Part shown: piece by piece, positions 17,255 to 25,428 of the stretch
Layout: the number at the start of each line of letters is the position of its first letter
Position numbering within the stretch: position 1 is the first letter of the stretch
Origin: Halogeometricum sp. S1BR25-6
GTDB lineage: Archaea > Halobacteriota > Halobacteria > Halobacteriales > Haloferacaceae
Assembly (NCBI RefSeq): GCF_031624495.1
Contig: NZ_JAMQOP010000001.1
Location: forward strand, 744,001 to 808,000
DNA: 64,000 nucleotides
Direction: 5' to 3'
Notes under the pieces: generated by a model
Told to the model about the DNA's origin: nothing
The model's database searches: none
The model's input: the letters and a program-made list of their open reading frames with translations, nothing else
Position numbers and translations under genes: made by a program

Positions 17255-18607
17255 CTACAGCCGATGCCCGCAGGCGCAGTTGCCGATGCAGTAGGTCGTC
17301 TCGACCGACGTCCAGATACCCAACTGCGCCATCGCGGCCCCCAGCGCCGCCGTCGAATCCGGCCGGGGGCGCGCCAGCGCCGCAGTCGCGCCGTAGGGCT
17401 TCGCACCCACCGCGATGCGCTCGACGATTTCGCCCCGAGCGTGGTCGATAACGGCCACCTCGTCGTTCGTCTGCACCGGGACGTACAGTTTCGCGTGCGC
17501 GGGGTCCCACGTTCCGACGAACGCCGACCCGCCGAGGTCGAGTCGACCGGTCACCTCGCCGGCGACGAGGTCCACGACGGTCGCGTCGTCGGACCCCGGG
17601 GTGAACACGTAGCCCGTCTCCGAGTCCGGGCCGATTTCGCTCGTCAGCGGTCGCCGTCCGAGGCCCTTCTCGCCCGTCAGCCTGACCCGCTCTTCGGGAT
17701 TCGCGGGGTCCGAGAGGTCCCAGAGACTCTCCGTCCCCGTCTCACCCTCGTTGTGCTCGACGAGCAACGTCTCTCCGTCCGGCGAGACGGTGCCCATCCA
17801 AGGGCGCGCCGGACCGGCGCCGACCGGTTCCACGTCGACCTGCGTCTCGATTTCGAAGGGGTCGATTCGGAGGACGGTCAGCGTGTCGCCGAAGAGGTCC
17901 GGCACGTACGCGAACTCGCCGTCGGGGTGAATCGTCACGTCGCACGGCCCCGGCCCCGCCTGGCCGCCCGTCGTCTCCTCGCCCGTCCGGTCGATGTCGC
18001 CGGTCACCTCGCCGAACCCCTCGGAGGCGGGGTCGGCGTCGATGCGGAACTGTCGGTGTGCGGGTTCGCGCGCGCTGACGACGACGTGTTTCCCGTTCGG
18101 CGTCCGTTCGAGCCAGTTCGCCCCCGACTCCGTTTCCACCGCGGCGGTTTCGGCGAGCGACCCCACCGAGAGCGCGCGGACGCCGCGGCCGACGTTCAGC
18201 CACAGCGAATCCTCGGGTGCGGTCGTCAGCCGCGGGTTGTACTGGTTCGATGGAAACGACGAGGAGAGACCGAGCGCCCGCGTCCCGACGACTTCGTCCG
18301 ACTCCGCGTCGACGACGCTCACGGTCCCGTCGCCCGTGTTGAACACGAACACCGTCGGTCGCTCCGAGGCGGGAGTCGGCGCGTCGCCGGGGTCCGTCTC
18401 CGTTGCGGTGCCCCCGCCGTCTGCGCCTTCACTTCCGCCTTCGCTTTCGTTCCCGCTCCCGCCCTCACCGCCGCCGGCGCACCCGGCCGTCGCCGCCGCG
18501 CCCGCGGCCGCGCTACCGACCAGCATTCGCCGCCGGGAGACGCCCCTCGCCGTCTCCGAGCGGTCCCGGTTCGGGTAGAGGAAGGGGTCGTCCTTCGAGT
18601 TCGTCAC
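17255..18607 (-). CDS. Secreted Tat lipoprotein with YVTN-like beta-propeller (450 aa)
   Basis: From a GTG at 18607 the protein has a twin-arginine signal (SRRRMLVGSAAAG, Arg25-27) and a lipobox with Cys43, then a Gly/Glu/Ser linker. It is thus a surface lipoprotein. Repeats such as VFNTGDGTVSVVDAESDEVV, YVPDLFGDTLTVL, DATVVDLVAGEVTGRLDL and NDEVAVIDHARGEIVERI mark a seven-bladed YncE/quinoprotein-amine-dehydrogenase-like propeller. The tail ends in TYCIGNCACGHRL, with three closely spaced cysteines (C-x3-C-x-C), unusual for an extracytoplasmic haloarchaeal protein and possibly metal-binding. Function unknown; such propellers bind proteins or cofactors. Confidence 0.85.
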   Translation of the reverse strand: MTNSKDDPFLYPNRDRSETARGVSRRRMLVGSAAAGAAATAGCAGGGEGGSGNESEGGSEGADGGGTATETDPGDAPTPASERPTVFVFNTGDGTVSVVDAESDEVVGTRALGLSSSFPSNQYNPRLTTAPEDSLWLNVGRGVRALSVGSLAETAAVETESGANWLERTPNGKHVVVSAREPAHRQFRIDADPASEGFGEVTGDIDRTGEETTGGQAGPGPCDVTIHPDGEFAYVPDLFGDTLTVLRIDPFEIETQVDVEPVGAGPARPWMGTVSPDGETLLVEHNEGETGTESLWDLSDPANPEERVRLTGEKGLGRRPLTSEIGPDSETGYVFTPGSDDATVVDLVAGEVTGRLDLGGSAFVGTWDPAHAKLYVPVQTNDEVAVIDHARGEIVERIAVGAKPYGATAALARPRPDSTAALGAAMAQLGIWTSVETTYCIGNCACGHRL

Positions 18608-18705
18608 GTTCGAACGTTCGCGGCGACGGCAATAAGCGGTGCAGCCTCTCGCATCCGATACGGTTCGGAGACGACCCGAGTACTCGACACTGGACCGACA
18701 GGCCG

Positions 18706-19360
18706 ATGAGCGGGCGGTCGCCTCACTCCGCCGTGGACGACCGTCCGATGCGCGCGCGCCTCGCATCCGCCGCGGTGCTGGGAGTCGGTCTCCTCGCGGT
18801 GGCGTGTGCGAACCTCTTTTCCGCTCGTCGGGGTCGCCGTCTGGGAGTGGGACCTCTCGTCGCTCTTGGTGCTGTACTGGGTCGAGGCGTTCGTGACCGT
18901 CCTCGTCGCCGCGGCGAAGGCGCTCCTCGCCGAACGCGGGTCGCCCTCCCTCGCGAGCGGACCCGAACCCCTCCACGAACTGCGCGAGAAACGGGGCGGC
19001 TGGCGGATTCGGCCGGGGTGGCCGCCGGTCTACCCGCGAAACGTTCCCGTCGCCGCGTCGATTCTCGGTTTCTGGGTCGTGTTTGTCCTCCCGATGAGCC
19101 TACTTCTCTGGCCCTCCTCGGTCGAGTCGGTCCCGTCCGCCGGACTGGCCGCGGGTGGCGGCGAGAACGTCGAGTGGAGCACTTCTCTAACCGCCCGACG
19201 CGGACCTCGCTCTTTTTATACGATGGTGACCGAACAGAGGACGAGAGAGAAACCCTCCCCGAACCCCCCCCATCCCCCCATCCGTGGTTTACTCTCTCAC
19301 TCCCCCACTCACCGTTTTTGTCGGACTCCTACCGGGCAGTCCTCGATATCGCCGCTCTGA
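18706..19360 (+). pseudogene. Frameshifted and truncated DUF6498 membrane protein
   Basis: The first frame (from the ATG at 18706, with a further ATG downstream) gives a membrane helix LASAAVLGVGLLAVACANLF. It then loses sense at about 18815. Removing one T from the run in ctcttttccg joins it to LVGVAVWEWDLSSLLVLYWV in the next frame, which is typical of DUF6498 proteins. A second frame-consistent block, VPVAASILGFWVVFVLPMSL, follows. After about 19200 the tail (Arg/Pro/Ser-rich) no longer resembles the family and runs into a C-rich stretch. So the gene has one frameshift and a missing C-terminal half. A sequencing error could explain the frameshift but not the truncation. Confidence 0.7.
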
Positions 19361-19452
19361 TTCGGGCGTCTCAGGCGCTGAAGGACTGATTTGGCACGTC
19401 GGATGCTCTCTGCTCCGGGCCGCCCCCGCGGCGGCCGATTCGCCGGCGACCG

Positions 19453-20436
19453 TCAGTCGCTCGCCTCGGACGCGCTCCGCTCGTTTTCGATCCGCCGCGC
19501 CGCCGCGAGGATGGCGTCGTCGTCGACGTGTTCGAGGAGTCGCTTGTGTCCCCGCCGGGTCCGTTGGCCGACCTCATCGTCGGTGAGGTAGGTCTCGAAC
19601 CGGCGGTCTATCTCCCGTTCGCGCATCTCGACCAGTCGCTCCTCGTCCAACCCGTGGTCGTCGGGCAAGCGGTCGTGGATGTACTCCCGCCACCGGTCCC
19701 GGTCGGCCCACTCCTCGGTGAGGTCCCGCTCTCGTCGCATCCAGTCGTAGTGGTCCGCCAACGCCTCGGGGACCCCCCGTTCGCGTCGCGCGTCTTCGAC
19801 GACCGTGATGCCGACCCGCGCGCCGCGACCGGCGGCCATGCTCGCCTGATAGCCCGTCTCGTACGGCGTGGCGACGTACAACCCGCCGACCGGCGTCGTT
19901 CCGTCTTCGTCGGCGTAGGTCTTATCGAAGTGTTCGCGCACCTCGCCGTCGTGCTCGTGCGTTTCGAACATCGCGTCCTCGTCGTCCAACCCGCGCATGT
20001 ACTCCCCGTCGTAGCGCGTGGCGGCCACGACTCGGCGCGCGGTCACCGTTCGGCCCTCCTGGGTCTCGACGACAAAGCCGCGGTGGTCGCCGCCCGCTTC
20101 ACCGCCGATTTCGGCTTCGTCGGCCTCGTCCCCGATTCCGGCGTCGAGCGGTTCGACCGACTCCACGAGGTCCACGACCACCTCGCAGCCCGCTTTCTCG
20201 GCGTGGTCGTGCATCAGGTCGTACAGCGTCTCCACATCGATGCCGGCGGGGAACCCGAGGTAGTTCTCCAAGAACGCGCACCGCTGGATGGAGGAGCGTC
20301 CCCGGTCGAACACGACCGTATCGAGGCCGTAGCGGGCGGTGAACACGCCGGTCGAACAGCCGGCCGGACCGCCGCCGACGATGACCACGTCGCGGTCGAA
20401 CTCGGTTCGCTCCGGCGGCGCCTCCGTCGCGCTCAT
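19453..20436 (-). CDS. FAD-dependent thioredoxin-reductase-like oxidoreductase (327 aa)
   Basis: From the ATG at 20436, VVIVGGGPAGCSTGVFTARYG (about 16-36) is the FAD-binding dinucleotide fold of the TrxB family. FLENYLGFPAGIDVETLYDL resembles the TrxB substrate-side motif. GGLYVATPYETGYQASMAAG is the second FAD contact, in place of the usual GDV...A segment. I see no CxxC redox pair, so it is probably not a true thioredoxin reductase. The C-terminal 100 residues (WMRRERDLTEEWADRDRWRE) are a charged helical extension. An inverted repeat resembling an iron-regulator operator lies about 210 bases upstream, so the gene may be iron-regulated. Substrate unknown. Confidence 0.85.
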   Translation of the reverse strand: MSATEAPPERTEFDRDVVIVGGGPAGCSTGVFTARYGLDTVVFDRGRSSIQRCAFLENYLGFPAGIDVETLYDLMHDHAEKAGCEVVVDLVESVEPLDAGIGDEADEAEIGGEAGGDHRGFVVETQEGRTVTARRVVAATRYDGEYMRGLDDEDAMFETHEHDGEVREHFDKTYADEDGTTPVGGLYVATPYETGYQASMAAGRGARVGITVVEDARRERGVPEALADHYDWMRRERDLTEEWADRDRWREYIHDRLPDDHGLDEERLVEMREREIDRRFETYLTDDEVGQRTRRGHKRLLEHVDDDAILAAARRIENERSASEASD

Positions 20437-20644
20437 CTCAGCACGCCTCCTGCGACGACGTCCGCGACGCGCCCGCAATCGAACCGTCACTCCTTCCATC
20501 TCTCGAGGTACGGCTCCCGGCCGACTCGCCGGTATCGCTGCTATCCCAACACCCAGCAAGCGATCCGTCGCCGCCGATCGCATCGGACTTCACGTACTCG
20601 CGCTGCGCTGCTATTCTGACTCGCGGTGAACCGTGCGCCATAAT

Positions 20645-20660
20645 TTTAGGCCAACCTAAA
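20645..20660. promoter_or_regulatory. Palindromic DtxR/IdeR-like operator
   Basis: The sequence tttaggccaacctaaa is a perfect inverted repeat (TTTAGG, four-base spacer, CCTAAA). It resembles DtxR-family iron-repressor boxes, which haloarchaeal Idr proteins also use. It sits between the TrxB-like gene (minus, starts 20436) and the HEAT/zinc-ribbon remnant (plus). Either could be the target. The motif is seen; the regulator is inferred. Confidence 0.6.
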
Positions 20661-20680
20661 CGTACAAAGGCGTTTCTGTT

Positions 20681-21109
20681 ATTCGGTCGGCGGAGGCGCC
20701 GGGATGTGAGCATCCGGCGGCGCTCGCCGGCGTCCGCGCCGAACTACGTGCCCGACTCGACGACGACACGCCGTTCGTTCGCGGCCGCGCCGCCGAGGCG
20801 TTCGGGGTGTCGATTCGAGGCGCTATCGGGGAGACGTCGTTTCCCGACGCGAGGGTCGGGGAACTCGCCGACGACGAGGCGTCGTTCGTCGCGGAGCGGG
20901 TCCGATTCGCGCTGCAGGCGCTGGACACCCGAGAAGATTCGGTTACAACTCCCGCCGCGGTCGGTACCGTCGAGGGGATTCGGCGGACGACCGACGCCGC
21001 CGCCGCGGAGATTCGGTCTCCCGATAGCGACGGCGAGTGCCCGCACTGCGGGCTCGCACTCCCCGAGAACGGGCCACCGATGTGTCCGCGTTGCGGCGCG
21101 CCGTACTGA
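20681..21109 (+). pseudogene. N-terminally truncated HEAT-repeat protein with C-terminal zinc ribbon
   Basis: One open frame includes LRARLDDDTPFVRGRAAEAF and VGELADDEASFVAERVRFAL, both shaped like HEAT-repeat helices. It ends with CPHCGLALPENGPPMCPRCG, a four-cysteine zinc ribbon. The coherent sequence continues upstream past any good ATG or GTG to about 20681, next to the palindromic operator, which suggests that the original 5' part is gone. A GTG at 20807 could still give a 100-residue protein, so a short functional gene is the alternative. Haloarchaeal HEAT proteins with zinc ribbons are known, usually longer. Confidence 0.5.
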
Positions 21110-21142
21110 TGCAGTGAGCTTCGGAGTTCGAGCGCTCGGCGT

Positions 21143-21574
21143 TCAGGACTCATCCAGTAGTTCCAGCGTCTTCGGGTCCGGTTCGCCGCCGTAGTAGCGC
21201 TCCAGCGCCGTCCTGAACGGCGCCGGGTCGTCCGCGACGGCGTCGAACAGCGTCATCGACGACCGGAACTTCAGGTCGTCGGGCGACCCGAATATCTCGT
21301 TCGCCGAGCGCCCCTCGACGGCGTTCACGATGGCCGTGCACTCGCGCAGTCGCGGCCCCAGCGTCGGATGTGCGAGGTAGGCGTCCGCTTCGTCGTACGA
21401 GGCGATGGCGTACCGCCGTGTCATCTGACTCCGACCGAGCCCCTCCATCTGCGGGAAGACGTACCACATCCAGTGGGTGCGCTTGCGGCCCGCCCGCAGT
21501 TCTTCTTTGACGTCGTCTATCACGGATTCTTGCGCCTCGACGAATCGCCGGAGGTTCCACGGGTCGTCCGTCAT
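21143..21574 (-). CDS. DUF1810 family protein (143 aa)
   Basis: The ATG at 21574 gives MTDDPWNLRRFVEAQESVID, and HWMWYVFPQMEGLGRSQMTR follows. These are the hallmark of DUF1810, a small calpastatin-like helical family found in bacteria and halophiles. The C-terminal part SSMTLFDAVADDPAPFRTAL also fits. The length is that of the family. The function of DUF1810 is unknown. It converges with the HEAT/zinc-ribbon remnant and has no obvious operon partner. Confidence 0.92.
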   Translation of the reverse strand: MTDDPWNLRRFVEAQESVIDDVKEELRAGRKRTHWMWYVFPQMEGLGRSQMTRRYAIASYDEADAYLAHPTLGPRLRECTAIVNAVEGRSANEIFGSPDDLKFRSSMTLFDAVADDPAPFRTALERYYGGEPDPKTLELLDES

Positions 21575-22111
21575 CGCGTCTCGTCGGTCACGTTCTCGGG
21601 GGTGACGTTTCAACCTTGTTCGAGGCTGAAACCGGTTCGGTCGGCGGCGCTTCGGGGTTCATAGTCGTGGACGTCGGTGCGAGGAGATAGCACGTACGAC
21701 GGATATCCGAAGTCACAGTTAGTGCTGATTTGTGATGGCGGTGCTGAATAGCGGGTGCGAATCGGTCGTGGGGTCGGCATCCAGTACGAGAGAACCGAAT
21801 CGCTCAGAACAGATCCTCTATCACGGTAGAAGATGGGGGGCCGCCCCACCGAGGCACGGGTGGGTTGCATCTCCCACTCGAACGTCACCTCGACGAAGCA
21901 TTAAGCCACAGATTCACCCGGTTACTCACTCGTGAGGATATGAGTGACAACCAAGGACCGACAACCTTCGATTCGCAGGCGTCGCTCAGCAGTTCGTCCA
22001 GTAGGTGCGAACGACTCGAGGATTTCAAGAGCCGATTTGGTTAGTAGTGTCTCCTGTCCGCTGTCGCGTCGACTCCTCAATCGTTTTCCGTAGCGGGCGT
22101 CTCGGAGATGT
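21575..22111. other. Intergenic region with a possible 34-codon ORF
   Basis: Some 540 bases without a clear gene. An ATG at 21940 opens 34 codons (MSDNQGPTTFDSQASLSSSS..., ending at a TAG near 22044). It is acidic at the start like a real haloarchaeal N-terminus and may be the relic of a truncated gene. The rest shows no coherent frame. Confidence 0.35.
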
Positions 22112-23353
22112 ATGCTACGCCGTCGCAAGTTCCTCCAATCCGGTTCGCTAGCCCTCGCTGCGACCGCAGGCTGTACGGTTCCCGACTTCGGGGGTGGCTC
22201 GGGGAGAGGCGCCGATACGCAAGCCGGTGTCATCTGGGACCGACGGTACAGCGGGAACCGCGCCGTTAGGTTTCTCGATATCGTCTCCGTCTCGACGGGT
22301 GGATTCCTCCTCGTCGGATTCACCACTTCGAATCTCCAGACGCCGGACTGCGGATTCGCTCTCCGAACGGATGACGAGGGCACAGAACAGTGGCGACACA
22401 CCGTCTCAGAAACGACGGCACTCCTCGCCGCGATAGAAGGAACAGACGAAGAGTTCGTCGCTGCCACCTATCGCGCGACTGGGAGCGGCGGCACTGGTGA
22501 CAGCGGCGCAGTCGCGCTAAACGACGACGGCACCGAACGCTGGCGGACCTCGCTCAGCGAGTCGGGACAGAGTCAGTTGGGGACCGTCGCGCAGGTTCCG
22601 GATGGGAGGTATGCGCTCGGCGGTGTCGACCGCAGTCGTGGATGGCTGGTGCGACTCGAGTCCGACGGATCGATCAGGACGACCCGACGACCGGTGCTCG
22701 AGTCGGTTCCGCTCAGCAACGTCATCGATCTTCAGGGCAGCGCTTCGGGGCTGACCGTACTCGCTTCCGGTGGTGACGCGGGAACCGGCGACGAATGGGG
22801 TGTTCTGTTCCGGTTAGCTTCGGCTGGCTCGATGGCGTGGGGACGTCGATACGACCAGCAGTTCAGCCAGGCCGCGGTAACCGACGACGGGTACGCACTC
22901 TTGGGGCGGGAGAATCGACCCAGCTTCGACCCGGACGTGTTCTTGCCTCCCCGGCCGCAGATCGTCGTTGTCGACAGAGGTGGGTCGGTCACTGACAGCC
23001 GGGCGTACGGGTCGTCGGGTGAGGCCCACTGGTTCATCGAAGAGGCGTTGCTTCCGACGCCCGATGGCGGGTTCGTTATCGGTGGCCGATACGAACCCTG
23101 GGAAGAGCTGGGGACGCGTCGTGGTTCACTGATACTGCGGACGCATCCCAGTGCCGACTCGGTCGCGTGGGCACGGCTCCACGACGAGGGCGAACGAGTG
23201 TGGGCACTCGCTCGTGCGGGCACCCACGACGTGTTCACCGATACGGTCGACGACCAGAGACGAGCGAGACTGGTCCGATTCGACCAGCCGCAGCGGTCGA
23301 ACGTCGACCTCCAAGCGACGACCGTTTCAGGGCCGACGAGCGAGCCGCTGTGA
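22112..23353 (+). CDS. Secreted Tat lipoprotein with beta-propeller repeats (413 aa)
   Basis: MLRRRKFLQSGSLALAATAG followed by Cys21 is a compact Tat signal with lipobox, so the protein is anchored outside the membrane. The body repeats a blade pattern, for example FALRTDDEGTEQWRHTVSE, VALNDDGTERWRTSLSES, LFRLASAGSMAWGRRYDQQ and GGFVIGGRYEPWEE. This is a PQQ/delta-60-like propeller of uncharacterised type found in haloarchaea. Base composition here is slightly less GC-rich than in the neighbours. Function unknown; ligand or protein binding at the surface is likely. No operon partner. Confidence 0.82.
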   Translation: MLRRRKFLQSGSLALAATAGCTVPDFGGGSGRGADTQAGVIWDRRYSGNRAVRFLDIVSVSTGGFLLVGFTTSNLQTPDCGFALRTDDEGTEQWRHTVSETTALLAAIEGTDEEFVAATYRATGSGGTGDSGAVALNDDGTERWRTSLSESGQSQLGTVAQVPDGRYALGGVDRSRGWLVRLESDGSIRTTRRPVLESVPLSNVIDLQGSASGLTVLASGGDAGTGDEWGVLFRLASAGSMAWGRRYDQQFSQAAVTDDGYALLGRENRPSFDPDVFLPPRPQIVVVDRGGSVTDSRAYGSSGEAHWFIEEALLPTPDGGFVIGGRYEPWEELGTRRGSLILRTHPSADSVAWARLHDEGERVWALARAGTHDVFTDTVDDQRRARLVRFDQPQRSNVDLQATTVSGPTSEPL

Positions 23354-23425
23354 CCTCGGAAGACGGTCACGATTGGAGAGCTGTGAACGGACCGACGACT
23401 CGAAGTACGTTAGCGTTCGCTCGTC

Positions 23426-23740
23426 TCACTCACCGCGGACGGACGCCTGCGCTTTACCCTCCACCCGTGTCCACTCGTAGCGCCGCATCAACCCCCGTAC
23501 AGCCGTCTCCGAGAGTGACCACGCCTCGCCGACCGGCTTGCCGTTCTCGAGGTTCCGGCCGTCGTACGTTCGATCACTGCCCGCCCGTGTGACGAGCATC
23601 GGTTCGCGATAGTCGATCCGGATGGTCTCGCCGGGTTCGATCGGGGCATCCTCGGGGGTGTCGGCGTCGTCGGCTCGGAGGTCCTGTAGCTGCGGGTATG
23701 CGGGCTTGATTTGATCGACGATATCGGGGTCACCGCTCAT
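23426..23740 (-). CDS. Small acidic hypothetical protein (104 aa)
   Basis: MSGDPDIVDQIKPAYPQLQD begins a 104-residue soluble protein with acidic composition typical of a real haloarchaeal gene. It includes PIEPGETIRIDYREPMLVTR and a basic C-terminal half (AVRGLMRRYEWTRVEGKAQA). No signal, membrane span or known motif. It lies tail-to-tail with the propeller lipoprotein gene, 72 bases apart. Family not recognised. Confidence 0.6.
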   Translation of the reverse strand: MSGDPDIVDQIKPAYPQLQDLRADDADTPEDAPIEPGETIRIDYREPMLVTRAGSDRTYDGRNLENGKPVGEAWSLSETAVRGLMRRYEWTRVEGKAQASVRGE

Positions 23741-23900
23741 CTGCGTTCGCTCGCGTCCGTCGCGTTGCCCGTACGGATTCGCGAGTCCTCTGAGAATCCA
23801 TCCATATTACTCATCTCCATGACTCACACACATCTGACCTGCTCTTGGCTATGGTATCACTTACCGCCCGTCGGTGACGCTTAATCTCTCGTTGAACCCC

Positions 23901-23996
23901 ACATCGTCCACGCGTGTCGTGGTACCCCCGCGTGTTGCGATTCGATACCTCGAAGCCGGCGACGTGACGGGAACGGTCGTCATCGACTCGACCTAA
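23901..23996 (+). pseudogene. Possible C-terminal relic of a zinc-type alcohol dehydrogenase/quinone reductase
   Basis: One frame reads AIRYLEAGDVTGTVVIDST and then stops (TAA at 23994). That resembles the last residues of MDR-superfamily dehydrogenases, which often end ...LESGEVTGRVVVD. Nothing before about 23900 continues the match. Very short, so chance similarity is possible. Confidence 0.25.
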
Positions 23997-24022
23997 CGAC
24001 TCGTCGATTCCTTCGCCTCCGT

Positions 24023-24271
24023 CTATCGCTCTCGCACGACCGTTCGGGTCCGCTCGGCGTCGAGTCCGAACAGGAGGCCGGCGAGAAACAGGAGTTCGTT
24101 GCCCAGATAGTACTGCTGAATCACGTAGTCGACGAGGCCGATGTCTGGCACGGCCACGCCGAAGACGACCAACAGGAGCGCGATAACCGCCGCGAGGCCG
24201 GCAATCGCTCGGACGACGACGCCCGAGATAAGCCCGACGACGAACACCACGACCGCCGCGAGGAGACTCAT
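24023..24271 (-). CDS. Small membrane protein with two to three helices (82 aa)
   Basis: MSLLAAVVVFVVGLISGVVV starts the first helix. A second is AVIALLLVVFGVAVPDIGLV, and a third hydrophobic stretch is ELLFLAGLLFGLD. The tail is basic (AERTRTVVRER). Composition and length suit a real small membrane protein of a type common in haloarchaea. It lies downstream of the pilus operon on the same strand, separated by 177 bases, so it may be co-regulated. No function known. Confidence 0.65.
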   Translation of the reverse strand: MSLLAAVVVFVVGLISGVVVRAIAGLAAVIALLLVVFGVAVPDIGLVDYVIQQYYLGNELLFLAGLLFGLDAERTRTVVRER

Positions 24272-24448
24272 CGCCCACCGACCGGTGACGTCTGACTGTC
24301 GCGCGCCTCCACCGAAGCCGGTTCGTCAGCACTCACACCGGCGGTCGCGTCGAACGCGGGTCCGAACTCGGAACGTAGCATTTTGGGTCTCTCTGTGAAC
24401 TAAACGGCGTCGCCCCGGTTAACGCTGCGGAACCGTCCGTCGGACGGT

Positions 24449-24961
24449 TCAGACCGCGCGCACGATTACGGTCGCGTTCGTCCGCTCCTCGGCGGAGACG
24501 ACCGAGAGGTCGAACGCCGCGGCGACGACGACGGTGTCGTTGCCTCGTTGCTGGACGACGACGCCGTCGTCGGCGCGACACGGCCCGAACGCGCGTCCCC
24601 GCCCGCCGGGACAGTTCTCGGCGGCCCAGACCTCGGCCGCGCCGGCGTCGTACGAGACGAGAAGCGACTGCCCCCTGTCGGTGGCGGTGCGTTCCACTCG
24701 CGCGATGTCTTCCACGAGTTCAGTCCGCACTTCGTCGACCGCGGCGGTCCGGTTCCGCCACCGGTGCTCGCCGTCGACGCCGGTCGCCGCGCCGGTGAAC
24801 GCCGTCGAGAGCGTGCGTCCGACCCCGTCAACGTCGGCGGCCGGTCGCGTTCCATCGCCGGGCGCGTACCCCAGTTGCGCGTACGCGAACGCCATCGGCA
24901 CGAGCGCGACGGCGACGACGACGGCCGCGAGGAGGACGACCTGCCCCCGGTCGCGGCTCAC
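24449..24961 (-). CDS. Pilin-like membrane-anchored protein, last gene of the pil operon (170 aa)
   Basis: The GTG at 24961 overlaps the TGA of the preceding gene (GTGA). The protein starts VSRDRGQVVLLAAVVVAVAL, a short charged head and one hydrophobic helix in the style of class III/type IV pilin N-termini. The rest is extracytoplasmic, with two cysteines around CPGGRGRAFGPC that could form a disulfide. It belongs to one of the DUF726x families that accompany haloarchaeal pilB/pilC (number recalled, not checked). Probably a minor pilin or pilus-assembly component. Confidence 0.78.
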   Translation of the reverse strand: MSRDRGQVVLLAAVVVAVALVPMAFAYAQLGYAPGDGTRPAADVDGVGRTLSTAFTGAATGVDGEHRWRNRTAAVDEVRTELVEDIARVERTATDRGQSLLVSYDAGAAEVWAAENCPGGRGRAFGPCRADDGVVVQQRGNDTVVVAAAFDLSVVSAEERTNATVIVRAV

Positions 24962-25428
24962 ACGTACCACACCCACAGCGTCGCCGTACAGCCGTCGGTC
25001 GTCACCCAAGCCCGACCGGTCGGGACGCCGGTCGGACGCGGGGGTCCGACGGGCCCGTACGGGGTTTCCAGTCGGTACGAGAGCGGGGCCGGAAGTATCG
25101 CGTCGAGCCGCGAGTTGAGGGCGTCAGCCTCGGCGACGAACGACGACGGCGACTCGCAGGCGGCAGCGAGGCGGTCGGCGCCGTCGCCCTCGGGCGCCTC
25201 GGCGACGAGAATCGCCAGCGCGTCCGACGCGGTCCGGTCGAGTGCTCGCCGGTCGCCCGTCTCGACGGGTGCGAGCGCGAATCCGGCGACGACGGCGAGG
25301 ACGAACAGGAGACCGACCGTCACCTCGACCATCGGCGTGGCGAGTTGCGCTCGGTCCGTAGAGAGCCCGCCGTTCCCGGACCGACCCCGGTTCCGATTTC
25401 GGTTCCGGGACCGTCGGCGTTCAGTCAC
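24958..25428 (-). CDS. Pilin-like protein of the pil operon (156 aa)
   Basis: The GTG at 25428 overlaps the previous gene by eight bases. A basic head (TERRRSRNRNRNRGRSGNGG) precedes RAQLATPMVEVTVGLLFVLA, a pilin-like helix after a possible processing site. The remaining 100 residues are extracytoplasmic, with LDAILPAPLSYRLETPYGPV near the end. The small size and operon position indicate a minor pilin-like subunit. Family probably one of the DUF726x set of haloarchaeal pilus clusters. Confidence 0.78.
   Translation of the reverse strand: MTERRRSRNRNRNRGRSGNGGLSTDRAQLATPMVEVTVGLLFVLAVVAGFALAPVETGDRRALDRTASDALAILVAEAPEGDGADRLAAACESPSSFVAEADALNSRLDAILPAPLSYRLETPYGPVGPPRPTGVPTGRAWVTTDGCTATLWVWYV

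Noticed and set aside
15363-17510. Long minus-strand frame opposite the GH97 gene
   Set aside because: GC-rich haloarchaeal codon use leaves antisense frames open. The plus strand has the Tat signal and GH97 motifs.
19250-19290. C-rich run as a regulatory element
   Set aside because: It lies in the decayed tail of the DUF6498 remnant and shows no pairing partner or conserved spacing.
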